A program made the position numbers and the translations under genes. The notes below the pieces were generated by a model, which had not been told where the DNA came from, searched no databases, and saw only the letters and a list, made by a program, of their open reading frames with translations. This document shows, one piece after another, positions 23,476 to 35,694 of a stretch of DNA of 64,000 nucleotides (position 1 is its first letter; each line of letters opens with the position of its first letter). The DNA is from Luzula sylvatica (lineage: Eukaryota; Streptophyta; Magnoliopsida; Poales; Juncaceae): positions 8,514,501 through 8,578,500 of the forward strand of contig OX326959.1 in the NCBI GenBank assembly GCA_946800325.1, in the 5' to 3' direction.

Positions 23476-24555
23476 TTATCCTCCTTCAAAATTAAACGAA
23501 GCGCTCACATGGATCGCTACTTTTCGACCGCCTCGAAATACTCCCTTTGAGATGTTGGAGATGAGAGAATTCGGCGCTTGTATAACTCGTTTTGCATATG
23601 TCGAAAGTGGCGTAAATATCTTCTCTATTTCGCTTCGGATTTTTCGAGTTGCTTCATCGCTTGGAGTTTGATGAAGAGGAGTAGTGAGAGGCGTGAGTGT
23701 CTCGATTGTATTTGATTTCCTTGATAAATCTACACAAGGTGAAATTCTATCATGAGAAGCATCATAGTTCTTAATCGAATTTAAATTGATGATATATGGA
23801 AAGAATTCACCTTGAAGAATTGTAGATTTCTTTTCTTGCTCGTTTTCATCGATTGGAGTGATTTGAACCGTCTTTTGGAGAGTCGAATCCAATGACACCT
23901 TTTCTTCTTCAATGATCGTTCCAATGCTTTCATCGAATCCCCCCATACTTGAACTCTTGTCGTTTTCAATCTCCATGTTCTCCTCATTTGAATCCCTTAA
24001 CTCGAGGCGAATTGATCTTATCGTTTGTTTTATTTCTTGTTTCAAATCTTCAAGACCTTGATTCAATCCTCCAAATTGTTGTTTTATCATCGCCGTCATT
24101 TCCTCCATCATTTGTTTAAATTCTTGGTTTGGATTTTCGTTTTGGGATTGAAATGGGTGATCTTGGTATTCAAATTTGTGTTGAGATTCGAGTTCATTTT
24201 GAGAAGGTTCGTATATGGGGTTTGAGTACATGGGGTTTGAGTAGTTGTTAGCGGTTTCGGCATAGGATTGTGTCTCATAACCCCATGGGGATTCGTTTTC
24301 GTATTGGCGAGCTTCGTAGACGGAATTTTGATAAAGGGTCTCGGTGTGTGATTCATAATTTTGATTTGAGGGTGAACTCGAGAGCCAACCGAGCCTTCGT
24401 TCTTCTTCTCTATCTTTCCTTTCTTCCATTTCTTCGCATTCTTGAAATTGTAGCTCGAGAATCTCTTGATTTGTCATGGAGTCCGGATATCCTTTTGCGG
24501 CTCTACTGAGACGTATTAACTCCCGAAGCGATTTTGGTTTTTCTTGATGATCCAT
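23476..24555 (-). CDS. Gag-like protein of A1, copy 4
   Basis: The 359-aa protein is unchanged from the other copies, although this unit has private non-coding differences. Confidence 0.72.
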   Translation of the reverse strand: MDHQEKPKSLRELIRLSRAAKGYPDSMTNQEILELQFQECEEMEERKDREEERRLGWLSSSPSNQNYESHTETLYQNSVYEARQYENESPWGYETQSYAETANNYSNPMYSNPIYEPSQNELESQHKFEYQDHPFQSQNENPNQEFKQMMEEMTAMIKQQFGGLNQGLEDLKQEIKQTIRSIRLELRDSNEENMEIENDKSSSMGGFDESIGTIIEEEKVSLDSTLQKTVQITPIDENEQEKKSTILQGEFFPYIINLNSIKNYDASHDRISPCVDLSRKSNTIETLTPLTTPLHQTPSDEATRKIRSEIEKIFTPLSTYAKRVIQAPNSLISNISKGVFRGGRKVAIHVSASFNFEGG

Positions 24556-24690
24556 CTTGCTCCACTTCGTGTACCTTGCAAGAATAGAAAATTTTCGAAA
24601 TTAATGAAATATCAAGTTCAAATGTATCAAATCTATTAAAAATATCACTCGAGCTTGCATGTTTGATTCAAAATTAGACTTAAACATTAC

Positions 24691-24708
24691 TCCCCGGCAG
24701 CGGCGCCA
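24691..24708 (-). other. Primer binding site, A1 copy 4
   Basis: A tRNA-Asp-type 18-mer on the element strand. Confidence 0.88.
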
Positions 24709-24710
24709 TT

Positions 24711-26285
24711 TGATAAACGGGTTTTCGATCGCTTTTTAATTTGAGATATCGTTGTATGTGAAAACCAATTCAATCAACAAGTTTGGAAATATATGTGTAT
24801 AGTGGAAATATGAAAGTTCGTTCCGCGAGGAGTATATGCGTCGAATAATGAATCAAAACAAGCAAAAATGAAAAGGGCAGAAACTTTTCCACAGAGAGCT
24901 ATTGCGTCAAAATATGATTAAGATTCAGATCATTAAAATAAATATTTCGAAGTTTCCAAAATTAATGAAAATTATTCTACAGAGAGGTCTGAATGTTATC
25001 AAATTTATCCTAAAATTTCAAACAATTTGGACAAAGGAATAAAAAGTTATTAACGAATTACAATCAGGTCTGTGAAAAACAGTCCCCTGGAAACAGCAGG
25101 TTTTCAGTTTAGGTGACAGTATTCAAAAATTCATATCAATTCGAATATTTCATGAAATTCTATGATTCAAAAAGTTCCCGAAACTAGAAATCAAGATCTA
25201 GGCAGAACAAAAAGAGAACAAAAATATCACACAAAAAGAGCAAATTATCACACAAAGAGAGCAAAAGATCGATTGCAAGAAACAAGATTTCAGCAAGAAC
25301 TAGATTCAAACAAGGGTTTCTTTACACAACTTCAAAACAATCATTCAACATACAAGAAATTCAAGATAGAAAAGAATACACCTAGATTGAGTAAAGAAAA
25401 GCTTCAACGCGTCAAGAAGAGCCTCCTTTTCCTCGCTAGTGTTGTCGCTCAATTGACCACCGAAAGGAGAATGCTCCGAGTCACGGCAAGCTTGCTTCGT
25501 TGGTCACCGAAAGGAAAGAATCCTCAAGTCACGGACTCACTAGATGAAAGGTCACCAAAAGGAGAGGCTCCGAGTCATGGTTGACACCTTCACTAAGCTC
25601 CGAAAGAGGAAACCACCCAGTCACAGTCTCAACACAACTCCACAAGTCCCGAAAGGAGAAAATCCCCGAGTCACGGTTAGTCTCGAGAAAGGTCGATTCG
25701 CCGAAAGGAAGGATGTCCAAGTCACGGTCGAATCTCCCGAACAATCGAGTAGGATCTTGAATGGTTCTTGATGTTCTTGAAAGTTCTTGGAAGTGCTTAG
25801 AGAGAGAGAGAGAGAGAGAAAGGGGGGAGGGAAGAAGAAGCAATCTCTGCCCAAGGGCCTTGGGGTCTTATTTATAGTGTCCTTGGGGATTTCCCATTGG
25901 CCGAGAGATGGGTGAGAGGATTGAGGGTAGTTGGGGATGGTAGGTGAGGTTGGTGGGGCTGTAGAGTGGCAATTGTGTGAGTGGTTTTCGAGTAGAGTTT
26001 GGTGTAATGTCTTTTGTTGATGATTATTTGCCTTCTCCTTCACACGTGTACCGAATTGGTCGGTATGATATATCGATTTTAATGGCGCGAGGAGACGAAG
26101 GAAACTACACTCTTGGATTGCCGAGAATTCCCACCTAAAACCTGTAATTAAGCAATAAAACACACTTAGTGAAGAAATATTCTTGTTATCTCAAATATGA
26201 ACAATTGTATATATAAAGTTGAGATTCAAAAGGGCTAAAATCCCCAAATTAGCTATCAAAAAGGTGCTTTATTTTCCTCTTATCA
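24711..26285 (-). repeat. A1 LTR 4 (shared)
   Basis: A 1575-bp LTR flanked by the primer site (24708) and the polypurine tract (26286). Confidence 0.92.
25869..25876 (-). promoter_or_regulatory. TATA box, A1 LTR 4
   Basis: TATAAATA on the element strand. Confidence 0.75.
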
Positions 26286-26299
26286 AATACCCCCACACT
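26286..26299 (-). other. Polypurine tract next to A1 LTR 4
   Basis: AGTGTGGGGGTATT on the element strand, abutting the LTR. Confidence 0.85.
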
Positions 26300-26980
26300 T
26301 AAACCCTTGATCGTCCTCGATCAATTGGAGAATTATATCACAAAACAAAGAATCGCAGTAGATTTTGTTGAAGTTGTATTCGTTATTTAAAAACTCATTT
26401 CATGAATCAAATGGTTCACTCTCATTTCATCAAGTTCACTAGTATTTAGAATGATATTGGTCTTTTCATTATTAGATCTCGAAATTAACTCGAAATTTCA
26501 TAAGAGTTTTTCATGACACTCGATCTCAAGCGGTAAGAGCGACTTAAACGTTTTTACTTCGAATTTCTTCGCTCCACAATCTCAAAAGAACTCAATTCGA
26601 AAGCTATTATCGGGCCAAAATTTCCCGTTTTGCTAGATGATCTTAAATGCAAGTTATTCATTTTAAAACACGTTTGGTACAATGGTACAAGGTTCATACC
26701 CGTTTTCGATCAATTTCCCCGCTCATTCGTTTTCTTTTCTCTCTTTGGAAGTCTTTAACCGAACGCCCCACTACACCGAAATGCAATGAGGTTACTCTCG
26801 GTGTTGTCTTTTGACCTTCATCTTTTCTCACTTAGTTTTTTTTTTTCTTTTTCTTTTTCTTCTTTTTTTTTCTTTTTTTTTTTTTTTTTTGGAAGTCTTT
26901 AACCGAAAGCCCCACTACACCGAAATGCAATGAGGTTACTCTCGGTGTTGTCTTTTGACCTTCATCTTTTCTCACTTATA

Positions 26981-27016
<36 letters not shown>

Positions 27017-27555
27017 TCTTTTTGAACGAGCGGGTATATTTGATCTACTAACGGGTCCCCACAAACGGTTATTTCATAGTGCAATTGGTCATATTTTAAA
27101 TCTAGCAAAACGTACTTTAACGGCCACGCTAAGAACTTTACTCATAAGTCCCATATTAATTACGTGTTCGAAAATCGAGTTAAAACGTATCGCATGAACC
27201 GCGCATCGATCAAGTGTCTCAAACTCGTGAAATTTGAAACAATAGGGCTGGAATCCCCGAATAGATCTCTTCAAAATCATAACCAAATCCTTTAAAATAT
27301 TTTGCAAACTTTTAGTTTTGAGAGCGAAATTCAGAGTTAAATGAAATTTTGTTTTAAAAACGACGATTTAGTTCAATTCAGTGGAGAAAAATCTTTTATT
27401 GCAATTTAGAGTTGTTTTGTGATTAGCAATGCTCCCAGATTTAAGTGGATACTTTTTATAAAATTTTTTTTTTTTTTTTTTAATGTTTTTTAATTTTCAA
27501 TTTTCCCAGATTTTTTTAATTTTTAATTGGGCTCATACAGGTCAAAGATTGTATG

Positions 27556-27573
27556 TTACCCCCCCACACTTAG
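27556..27573 (-). other. Second polypurine-tract-like motif, copy 5
   Basis: CTAAGTGTGGGGGGGTAA on the element strand. Confidence 0.6.
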
Positions 27574-27708
27574 AGATTACTTGTCCTCAAGTATAAAAAA
27601 TCAAAAATTTCAAAAAGAGGGATAATAGAGAGATACAACCTTTGATGCGTGGGCGTGCCTCCCTCGCTAGCGCTCTCGTTTGTGGTCTCGAGCTCGACCA
27701 TGCCGATG

Positions 27709-28788
27709 TTATCCTCCTTCAAAATTAAACGAAGCGCTCACATGGATCGCTACTTTTCGACCGCCTCGAAATACTCCCTTTGAGATGTTGGAGATGAGAG
27801 AATTCGGCGCTTGTATAACTCGTTTTGCATATGTCGAAAGTGGCGTAAATATCTTCTCTATTTCGCTTCGGATTTTTCGAGTTGCTTCATCGCTTGGAGT
27901 TTGATGAAGAGGAGTAGTGAGAGGCGTGAGTGTCTCGATTGTATTTGATTTCCTTGATAAATCTACACAAGGTGAAATTCTATCATGAGAAGCATCATAG
28001 TTCTTAATCGAATTTAAATTGATGATATATGGAAAGAATTCACCTTGAAGAATTGTAGATTTCTTTTCTTGCTCGTTTTCATCGATTGGAGTGATTTGAA
28101 CCGTCTTTTGGAGAGTCGAATCCAATGACACCTTTTCTTCTTCAATGATCGTTCCAATGCTTTCATCGAATCCCCCCATACTTGAACTCTTGTCGTTTTC
28201 AATCTCCATGTTCTCCTCATTTGAATCCCTTAACTCGAGGCGAATTGATCTTATCGTTTGTTTTATTTCTTGTTTCAAATCTTCAAGACCTTGATTCAAT
28301 CCTCCAAATTGTTGTTTTATCATCGCCGTCATTTCCTCCATCATTTGTTTAAATTCTTGGTTTGGATTTTCGTTTTGGGATTGAAATGGGTGATCTTGGT
28401 ATTCAAATTTGTGTTGAGATTCGAGTTCATTTTGAGAAGGTTCGTATATGGGGTTTGAGTACATGGGGTTTGAGTAGTTGTTAGCGGTTTCGGCATAGGA
28501 TTGTGTCTCATAACCCCATGGGGATTCGTTTTCGTATTGGCGAGCTTCGTAGACGGAATTTTGATAAAGGGTCTCGGTGTGTGATTCATAATTTTGATTT
28601 GAGGGTGAACTCGAGAGCCAACCGAGCCTTCGTTCTTCTTCTCTATCTTTCCTTTCTTCCATTTCTTCGCATTCTTGAAATTGTAGCTCGAGAATCTCTT
28701 GATTTGTCATGGAGTCCGGATATCCTTTTGCGGCTCTACTGAGACGTATTAACTCCCGAAGCGATTTTGGTTTTTCTTGATGATCCAT
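27709..28788 (-). CDS. Gag-like protein of A1, copy 5
   Basis: This is the first ORF downstream of the array's outer 5' LTR, so it is the copy an unbroken transcript from 30518 leftwards would express first. Its 359-aa protein equals the others. Confidence 0.72.
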   Translation of the reverse strand: MDHQEKPKSLRELIRLSRAAKGYPDSMTNQEILELQFQECEEMEERKDREEERRLGWLSSSPSNQNYESHTETLYQNSVYEARQYENESPWGYETQSYAETANNYSNPMYSNPIYEPSQNELESQHKFEYQDHPFQSQNENPNQEFKQMMEEMTAMIKQQFGGLNQGLEDLKQEIKQTIRSIRLELRDSNEENMEIENDKSSSMGGFDESIGTIIEEEKVSLDSTLQKTVQITPIDENEQEKKSTILQGEFFPYIINLNSIKNYDASHDRISPCVDLSRKSNTIETLTPLTTPLHQTPSDEATRKIRSEIEKIFTPLSTYAKRVIQAPNSLISNISKGVFRGGRKVAIHVSASFNFEGG

Positions 28789-28923
28789 CTTGCTCCACTT
28801 CGTGTACCTTGCAAGAATAGAAAATTTTCGAAATTAATGAAATATCAAGTTCAAATGTATCAAATCTATTAAAAATATCACTCGAGCTTGCATGTTTGAT
28901 TCAAAATTAGACTTAAACATTAC

Positions 28924-28941
28924 TCCCCGGCAGCGGCGCCA
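28924..28941 (-). other. Primer binding site, A1 copy 5
   Basis: A tRNA-Asp-type 18-mer, directly inside the outer 5' LTR. Confidence 0.88.
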
Positions 28942-28943
28942 TT

Positions 28944-30518
28944 TGATAAACGGGTTTTCGATCGCTTTTTAATTTGAGATATCGTTGTATGTGAAAACCA
29001 ATTCAATCAACAAGTTTGGAAATATATGTGTATAGTGGAAATATGAAAGTTCGTTCCGCGAGGAGTATATGCGTCGAATAATGAATCAAAACAAGCAAAA
29101 ATGAAAAGGGCAGAAACTTTTCCACAGAGAGCTATTGCGTCAAAATATGATTAAGATTCAGATCATTAAAATAAATATTTCGAAGTTTCCAAAATTAATG
29201 AAAATTATTCTACAGAGAGGTCTGAATGTTATCAAATTTATCCTAAAATTTCAAACAATTTGGACAAAGGAATAAAAAGTTATTAACGAATTACAATCAG
29301 GTCTGTGAAAAACAGTCCCCTGGAAACAGCAGGTTTTCAGTTTAGGTGACAGTATTCAAAAATTCATATCAATTCGAATATTTCATGAAATTCTATGATT
29401 CAAAAAGTTCCCGAAACTAGAAATCAAGATCTAGGCAGAACAAAAAGAGAACAAAAATATCACACAAAAAGAGCAAATTATCACACAAAGAGAGCAAAAG
29501 ATCGATTGCAAGAAACAAGATTTCAGCAAGAACTAGATTCAAACAAGGGTTTCTTTACACAACTTCAAAACAATCATTCAACATACAAGAAATTCAAGAT
29601 AGAAAAGAATACACCTAGATTGAGTAAAGAAAAGCTTCAACGCGTCAAGAAGAGCCTCCTTTTCCTCGCTAGTGTTGTCGCTCAATTGACCACCGAAAGG
29701 AGAATGCTCCGAGTCACGGCAAGCTTGCTTCGTTGGTCACCGAAAGGAAAGAATCCTCAAGTCACGGACTCACTAGATGAAAGGTCACCAAAAGGAGAGG
29801 CTCCGAGTCATGGTTGACACCTTCACTAAGCTCCGAAAGAGGAAACCACCCAGTCACAGTCTCAACACAACTCCACAAGTCCCGAAAGGAGAAAATCCCC
29901 GAGTCACGGTTAGTCTCGAGAAAGGTCGATTCGCCGAAAGGAAGGATGTCCAAGTCACGGTCGAATCTCCCGAACAATCGAGTAGGATCTTGAATGGTTC
30001 TTGATGTTCTTGAAAGTTCTTGGAAGTGCTTAGAGAGAGAGAGAGAGAGAGAAAGGGGGGAGGGAAGAAGAAGCAATCTCTGCCCAAGGGCCTTGGGGTC
30101 TTATTTATAGTGTCCTTGGGGATTTCCCATTGGCCGAGAGATGGGTGAGAGGATTGAGGGTAGTTGGGGATGGTAGGTGAGGTTGGTGGGGCTGTAGAGT
30201 GGCAATTGTGTGAGTGGTTTTCGAGTAGAGTTTGGTGTAATGTCTTTTGTTGATGATTATTTGCCTTCTCCTTCACACGTGTACCGAATTGGTCGGTATG
30301 ATATATCGATTTTAATGGCGCGAGGAGACGAAGGAAACTACACTCTTGGATTGCCGAGAATTCCCACCTAAAACCTGTAATTAAGCAATAAAACACACTT
30401 AGTGAAGAAATATTCTTGTTATCACAAATATGAACAATTGTATATATAAAGTTGAGATTCAAAAGGGCTAAAATCCCCAAATTAGCTATCAAAAAGGTGC
30501 TTTATTTTCCTCTTATCA
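28944..30518 (-). repeat. A1 LTR 5 (outer 5' LTR of the array)
   Basis: This 1575-bp LTR has an intact TGATAAGAGG end at 30518, followed by CTAAC of the satellite. A private change at 30424 (ATCACAAATATG versus ATCTCAAATATG) removes a stop and lengthens a spurious antisense-context ORF. Family A2 shares the common base, so the change is derived here. Confidence 0.92.
30102..30109 (-). promoter_or_regulatory. TATA box, A1 LTR 5
   Basis: TATAAATA on the element strand. It is the promoter that would drive the whole array. Confidence 0.75.
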
Positions 30519-30541
30519 CTAACTAACTCCCTAACGAACTC

Positions 30542-30581
<40 letters not shown>

Positions 30582-33500
30582 CTAGATAACTAGCTAATTT
30601 AGTAACCATCTAACTAACTAACTAACAACCTTCTTACATACATATTAACTAACTAACTAACTAACTAACTGACTAACTAATTGACTAACTAACTAACTGA
30701 CAGCTACCTTCCTATATACCCACTAATCAAACGAACATACTACCTAACAAACAAACAAACAAACAAACTAACTAACTAACTAACTAACTGACTAACTAAC
30801 TAACTAAATAACTAACTAACTAAATGACTAACTAATTAACTAACTAACTACTAGCTGACTTACTAACTAGCTAATTAACTAACTAACAAACAAACAAACT
30901 AACTAACTACTTTCATACATACTTATTAACTAACTAACTAACTAACTGACTACCTAACTAACTAATTAAGTAACTACCTACCTACAAACCCACTAACTAA
31001 GTAACTAAGTAACTAACTAATTAACTAACTAACTAACTAACAACTAACTAACTAACTAACTAAGTAACTAACTAACTAACTAACTCAGTAACTAACTAAC
31101 TAAATAGCTAACTACTAGCTAACTAACTAACTAATTAACTTACTAACTAACTAACTAACTTACTACTAGAGAACTAACTAACTAACTATCTAACTATCTA
31201 ACTAACTAAATAACTACCTTCCTGTATACCCACTAAGTAACGAACAAACCAACTAAGTAAATAACAAACTAACTAACTAACTTACTACAAGCTAACTAAC
31301 TAACTAACTAACTAACTGACTAATTAATTAACTAACTAACTAATTAACTAACTAACTGACTACCTTCATACGTACCCACTAACTAACTAACTACCTTCCT
31401 ACATAGCCACTAACTAACCAACAAACTAACTAACTAACTAATTAACTAATCAACTAATTGACTAACTAACTGACTACACGCTAACTAAATAACTAACTAA
31501 ATAACTAACTAACTAACTAACTAACTACTAGCTAACTTACTAACTAACTAATTAACTAACTAACTCACTACATTCATACATACTTATTAACTAACTAACT
31601 CCTTACCTACCTAACTAACTAATTAACTACCTACCTTCCAACAAACCCACAAACTAACAAACTAAATAAATAATTAACTAACTCACTAACTAACTAACGA
31701 TCTTCCTACATACCTATTAACTAACTACCTCCTTACTTACCCACTAACTAACTAACTAACTAGCTAGCTAACTAACTAACTAACTAACTAAATAACTAAC
31801 TTGTGAACTATCTACCTAACTAACTAATAGACAACCAACTAACTAATTAACTAACTATCGAACTAACAAACTATATACCATCTTACATACATATTAACTA
31901 ATTAACCAACTAACTAACTAACTAACTAACTACTAGCTAACTAACTAAATAACTAACTAACTAACTAACTAACTACCATCCTAGATACCTATTAACTAAA
32001 TAACTAACTAACTAACTACCTTCCTACATACCCAATAACTAACTAACTAACTACTAGCAAACTAACTAACTAACTTATTAATTAACTAACTAACTAACTT
32101 CCTTCCTACGTACCCACTAACCAACTAACTACCTTCCTACATACCCACTAACTAACTAACTAACAAACTAACTAACTAACTAACTAACTAACTTACTAAC
32201 CGACAACTAGCTAACTAACTAACTAACTAACTAACTAATTAACTAACTAACTATCTAACTTACTACCTTCCTAGATACCCACTAAATAACTAACAAACTA
32301 ACTAACAAACTAACTAATTAATTAACTAACTAACTAAACAACTGACTAACTAACTAAACAACTAACTAATTAACTAACTAACTACTAGCTAACTTACTAG
32401 CTAACTTACTAACTAACTAATTAACTAACTAAATAACTAACTAATTAACTAACTAACTAACTAACTAACTACTAGCTAACTTACTAACTAACTAATTAAC
32501 AAACAAACTAACTAACTAACTTACAACTTTCATACATACTTATTAACTAACTACCTAACTAACTAACTAACTAACTAATTAACTAGCTACCTTCCTACAA
32601 ACCCACTAACTAAGTAACTAACTCACTAACTAATTAACTAACTACCTAACTAACAACTTACTGACAAAGTAACTAACTAACTTACTATCTAACTAACTAA
32701 CTAACTAATTAACTAACTAAATAAATAACTAACTAACTAACTAACTACTAGATATCTAACTAACTAACTAAATAACTAACTATCTAACTAACAAAATAAG
32801 TACCTTCTTACGTATATATTAATTAACTAACCAACCAACTGACTAACTAACAAACTAATTAACTAACTAACTAACTAACTAACTACTTGGTAACTAACTA
32901 ACTAATTAACTAACTAACTAACAGCTACCTTTCTGCATACCCAATAAATAACGAACAAACCAACAAACTAACAGACTAACTTACTAACAAACTAATGAAC
33001 TACCCTCATACGTACCCACTAACTAACTAACTACCTTTCTACATACCCGCTAACTGACCAACAAACTAACTAACTAATTAACTAACCAACTAATTGACTA
33101 ACAAACTAACTAACTACACTCTAACTAACTAACTAAATAACTAACTAACTAATTAACTAACTAACTAACTAACTAACTAACTACTAGCTAAGTTACTAAC
33201 TAACTAATTGACTAACAAACTAACTAACTACCTATCTTCATACATACTTATGAACTAACTAACTACCTACCTACGCGACAAACTAATTAACTAACTACCT
33301 TCGTACAAACCCACTAACTAACTGACTAGATAAATAACTAACTATCTCACTAATTAACTAACGATCTTCCTAAATACCAATTAACTAACTAACTAACTAG
33401 CTACCTCCTCACTTACCCACTAACTAACTAACTAACAAGCCAGCTAACTGACTAACTAATTAACTAAATAACTAACTTGTGAACTATCTAACTAACTAAC

Positions 33501-33582
33501 CACGAGATAACCAACTAACTCACTAACTAACTAGTTAACTTACTACCGAACTAACTAACTAACTACCATCTTACATACATAT

Positions 33583-33620
<38 letters not shown>

Positions 33621-34138
33621 CCAGCTAACTAACTAAATGACTAACAAACTAACGGCTATCCTACATACTAATTAACTAACTAACTAACTACCTAACTACC
33701 GTCCTACATACCCACTAACTAACTAAGTAACTACTAGCAAACTAACTAACTAACTAATTAACTAATTAACTAACTAACTAACTACCTTCCTACGTACCCA
33801 CTAACTAACTAACTACCTAACTAATTAACTAACTAACTAACTAACTAACTACTAGCAAACTAACTAACTAACTAACTAACCAACTAACTAACTAGGTAAC
33901 TAACTAACTACCTACCTTCCTAGATACCAACTAAATAACTAACAAACTAACAAACAAATTAACTAACTAACTAACTAATTAACTGACTAACTAACTAATT
34001 AACTAACTAACTAACAAAAAAACTAACTAACTAACTAAACAACTAACTAATTAACTAACTAACTACTAGCTAACTTACTAGCTAACTTACTAACTAACTA
34101 ATTAACTAACTAAATAACTAACTAATTAACTAACTAAC
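30519..34138 (-). repeat. TTAG satellite, inverted, between array and solo LTR C
   Basis: (CTAA)n with the usual punctuation. From about 31.0 to 32.6 kb the landmark order matches 45.3-46.8 kb at a nearly constant offset of about 14.27 kb: CCTTCCTGTATACCCAC at 31217, and TTACTAACCGACAACTAG ending at 32220. No genes are present. Confidence 0.94.
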
Positions 34139-34346
34139 TGATGTGAGGCAAATGGAACACGTTTTACGAATCTTATTTAGGGATTTTAGCCCTTGTGAAG
34201 TTATATTCTATGCTTTTATGATACATATTTCAAACATCATGAATATTTCTACACTAATTTGTTGTTTGCCCATTTTCAGGAGATAGAGGAATAATTTTGG
34301 AATTTGGTCAGCACCATTGCCTCCGGCATGCCGAAGACAGTTAAAA

Positions 34347-34371
34347 CGATATATCACATCGATATATTCGG
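34347..34371 (+). promoter_or_regulatory. Conserved 25-bp U3 block, solo LTR C
   Basis: CGATATAT, CACAT, CGA, TATAT, TCGG. The spacing is the same as in families A1, A2 and B. Confidence 0.55.
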
Positions 34372-34669
34372 TGAAGGATCGAGGCGGGAAAGGCAAAAAC
34401 AAAAGAAGAAGATCACCAAACTGCTGCAACGCACAGGGCCTGGCCGCAGAGGCAAAATTCACAGCCCACGCAGGCAAAATTCACAGCCCACGCCTAGCCC
34501 CAGCTCTCAGCCCATGCACAAGCCCCAACCAGCTAATTTGTTGCCTTCTTTAGATTGATTTGTTGCCTTCTTAGTTGATTTGTTGCTCCCCAAAACCTTC
34601 CATTTCTCCCTCATCCAGCCCCAAAACCTTCCATATCTCCCTCAACCAATCAGAAGACACCATGAAGCC

Positions 34670-34677
34670 TATAAATA
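34670..34677 (+). promoter_or_regulatory. TATA box, solo LTR C
   Basis: TATAAATA followed by AGACCCTAAGGCC. Confidence 0.75.
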
Positions 34678-34834
34678 AGACCCTAAGGCCAAGGGCAAAC
34701 CATCTCTCTCCCCCCCCCCCTTTTTCTGTCCCCTTTGGGGGCAAGTTCTCTACCATCTCTCTCCACAAACTCTTCCAAGAAACAAACAAGATTCAACCAA
34801 GAACCGTGAAATTCAAGACCAACTCTTTGGTAGA

Positions 34835-35037
34835 GGCGTTCTCGCCCTAGGGTTGTACGTGAAGAAATTGGAGTTAAGGCGTTCTTGCTCCATCTCAACA
34901 CAAGGAAAGGATCGGTCATTCGTGCGGAAGGCGTTCTTCGACGAATTGAAGAGGATCCGTGTGAGAAGAAACGGAGACTCGAGTTGGCGTTCAACCGGAT
35001 CGACGGGAAGGCATCGACACAAGTCACTAGGCGTTCT
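34835..35037 (+). repeat. Five-copy GGCGTTCT motif cluster in LTR C
   Basis: GGCGTTCT or GGCGTTCA starts at 34835, 34878, 34930, 34986 and 35030, so spacing is 43-56 bp. It lies about 160 bp downstream of the TATA box. Families A and B have different motifs in the same part. Confidence 0.7.
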
Positions 35038-35694
35038 AGGGCTTGATTAGGTGGTTTCTTTCTTTTATTCCAGCTTTTTTTGGTTGTGATTCTTTTAATA
35101 AATTCTTGTGTTGATTAATAAACTCGAGAATTTTAGTAGTTAATTCGATTTTCTTATTTAAATTACTGCCTTGATTGCCCTTGAATCTTGTTTTTAAAAC
35201 CTTCTAAACTTGTCAATTTTCACGATCCCTTCCAAATCTGAAAAGTTAAATTTGTTTCTTTCATTGCGTAGATCTTGATTTCTAGTTTTGGGAACTTTTT
35301 GAATCGTTGAATTTCATGAAATATTTGAATTGATATGAATTTTTGAAAACTATCACTTAAACTGAAAACCTGCTGTTTCCAGAGACTTTTTTCAGAGACC
35401 TGATTGTAATTCGTTCATAACTTTTTATTCCGTTGTCCAAATTGTTTGAAATTTTAGGATAAGTTTTATAATATTCAGACCTCTCTCTAGACAAATTTTC
35501 ATTAATTTTGGAAACTTCGAAATAATTATTTCAAAGAACTAAAGTTTAATCATATTTTGACACAATAGCTCCCTGTGGAACGAATCCTTACATACTTAGT
35601 CTATACAATCTTTAGTATCCACATGTTTCTTGTTTGATTTACGGTGTTTTTATTCAACGATATAACCGAAGTGTTAGCCAAAAACCCGTTATCA

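Larger units (their letters stand above)
22058..24710 (-). mobile_element. A1 internal region, copy 4 (complete)
   Basis: Length is 2653 bp, the shortest because of shorter T tracts. It carries a private base change near 22250: TCTCAAAATT where other copies have TCTCGAAATT. This marks it as a real separate copy. Confidence 0.92.
26286..28943 (-). mobile_element. A1 internal region, copy 5 (complete, first in element order)
   Basis: This 2658-bp internal region is served by the outermost 5' LTR. Its only long sense ORF is the 359-codon frame. Confidence 0.92.
9680..30518 (-). mobile_element. Tandem shared-LTR array of a non-autonomous Athila-like LTR retrotransposon (family A1)
   Basis: Read on the minus strand from 30518 to 9680 the order is LTR5-int5-LTR4-int4-LTR3-int3-LTR2-int2-LTR1-int1(truncated). 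Each LTR is 1575 bp with TGAT/ATCA ends, and a full internal region is about 2.66 kb. Unit periods are 4233, 4231, 4228 and 4233 bp, and most of the variation is poly-T length. LTR1-LTR4 each have a primer binding site on one side and a polypurine tract on the other, so they serve as 3' LTR of one unit and 5' LTR of the next. The right edge is an intact LTR end abutting CTAAC of the satellite. The left edge lacks about 317 bp of internal sequence plus the last LTR. No pol domain is present, so any past mobility depended on another element. Unequal LTR recombination or insertion of a one-LTR-circle concatemer could give this structure (inference). Confidence 0.93.
34139..35694 (+). mobile_element. 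Solo LTR of family C (1556 bp)
   Basis: It begins TGATGTGAGGC and ends CCGTTATCA, with satellite CTAAC on both sides (34134-34138 and 35695-35699) as a 5-bp target duplication. That duplication is weak evidence inside a repeat built of the same word. No primer site or internal region follows. The first 60 bp, the GGGATTTTAGCCCTTGTGAAG word, the TATA context and the last 430 bp match families A and B, so it is an Athila-type relative. Small ORFs within it are considered chance. Confidence 0.85.

Noticed and set aside
9680..30518. Array as a pure assembly artefact
   Set aside because: It is not excluded, but unit-specific bases and T-tract lengths argue for real separate copies. Spanning reads would decide.
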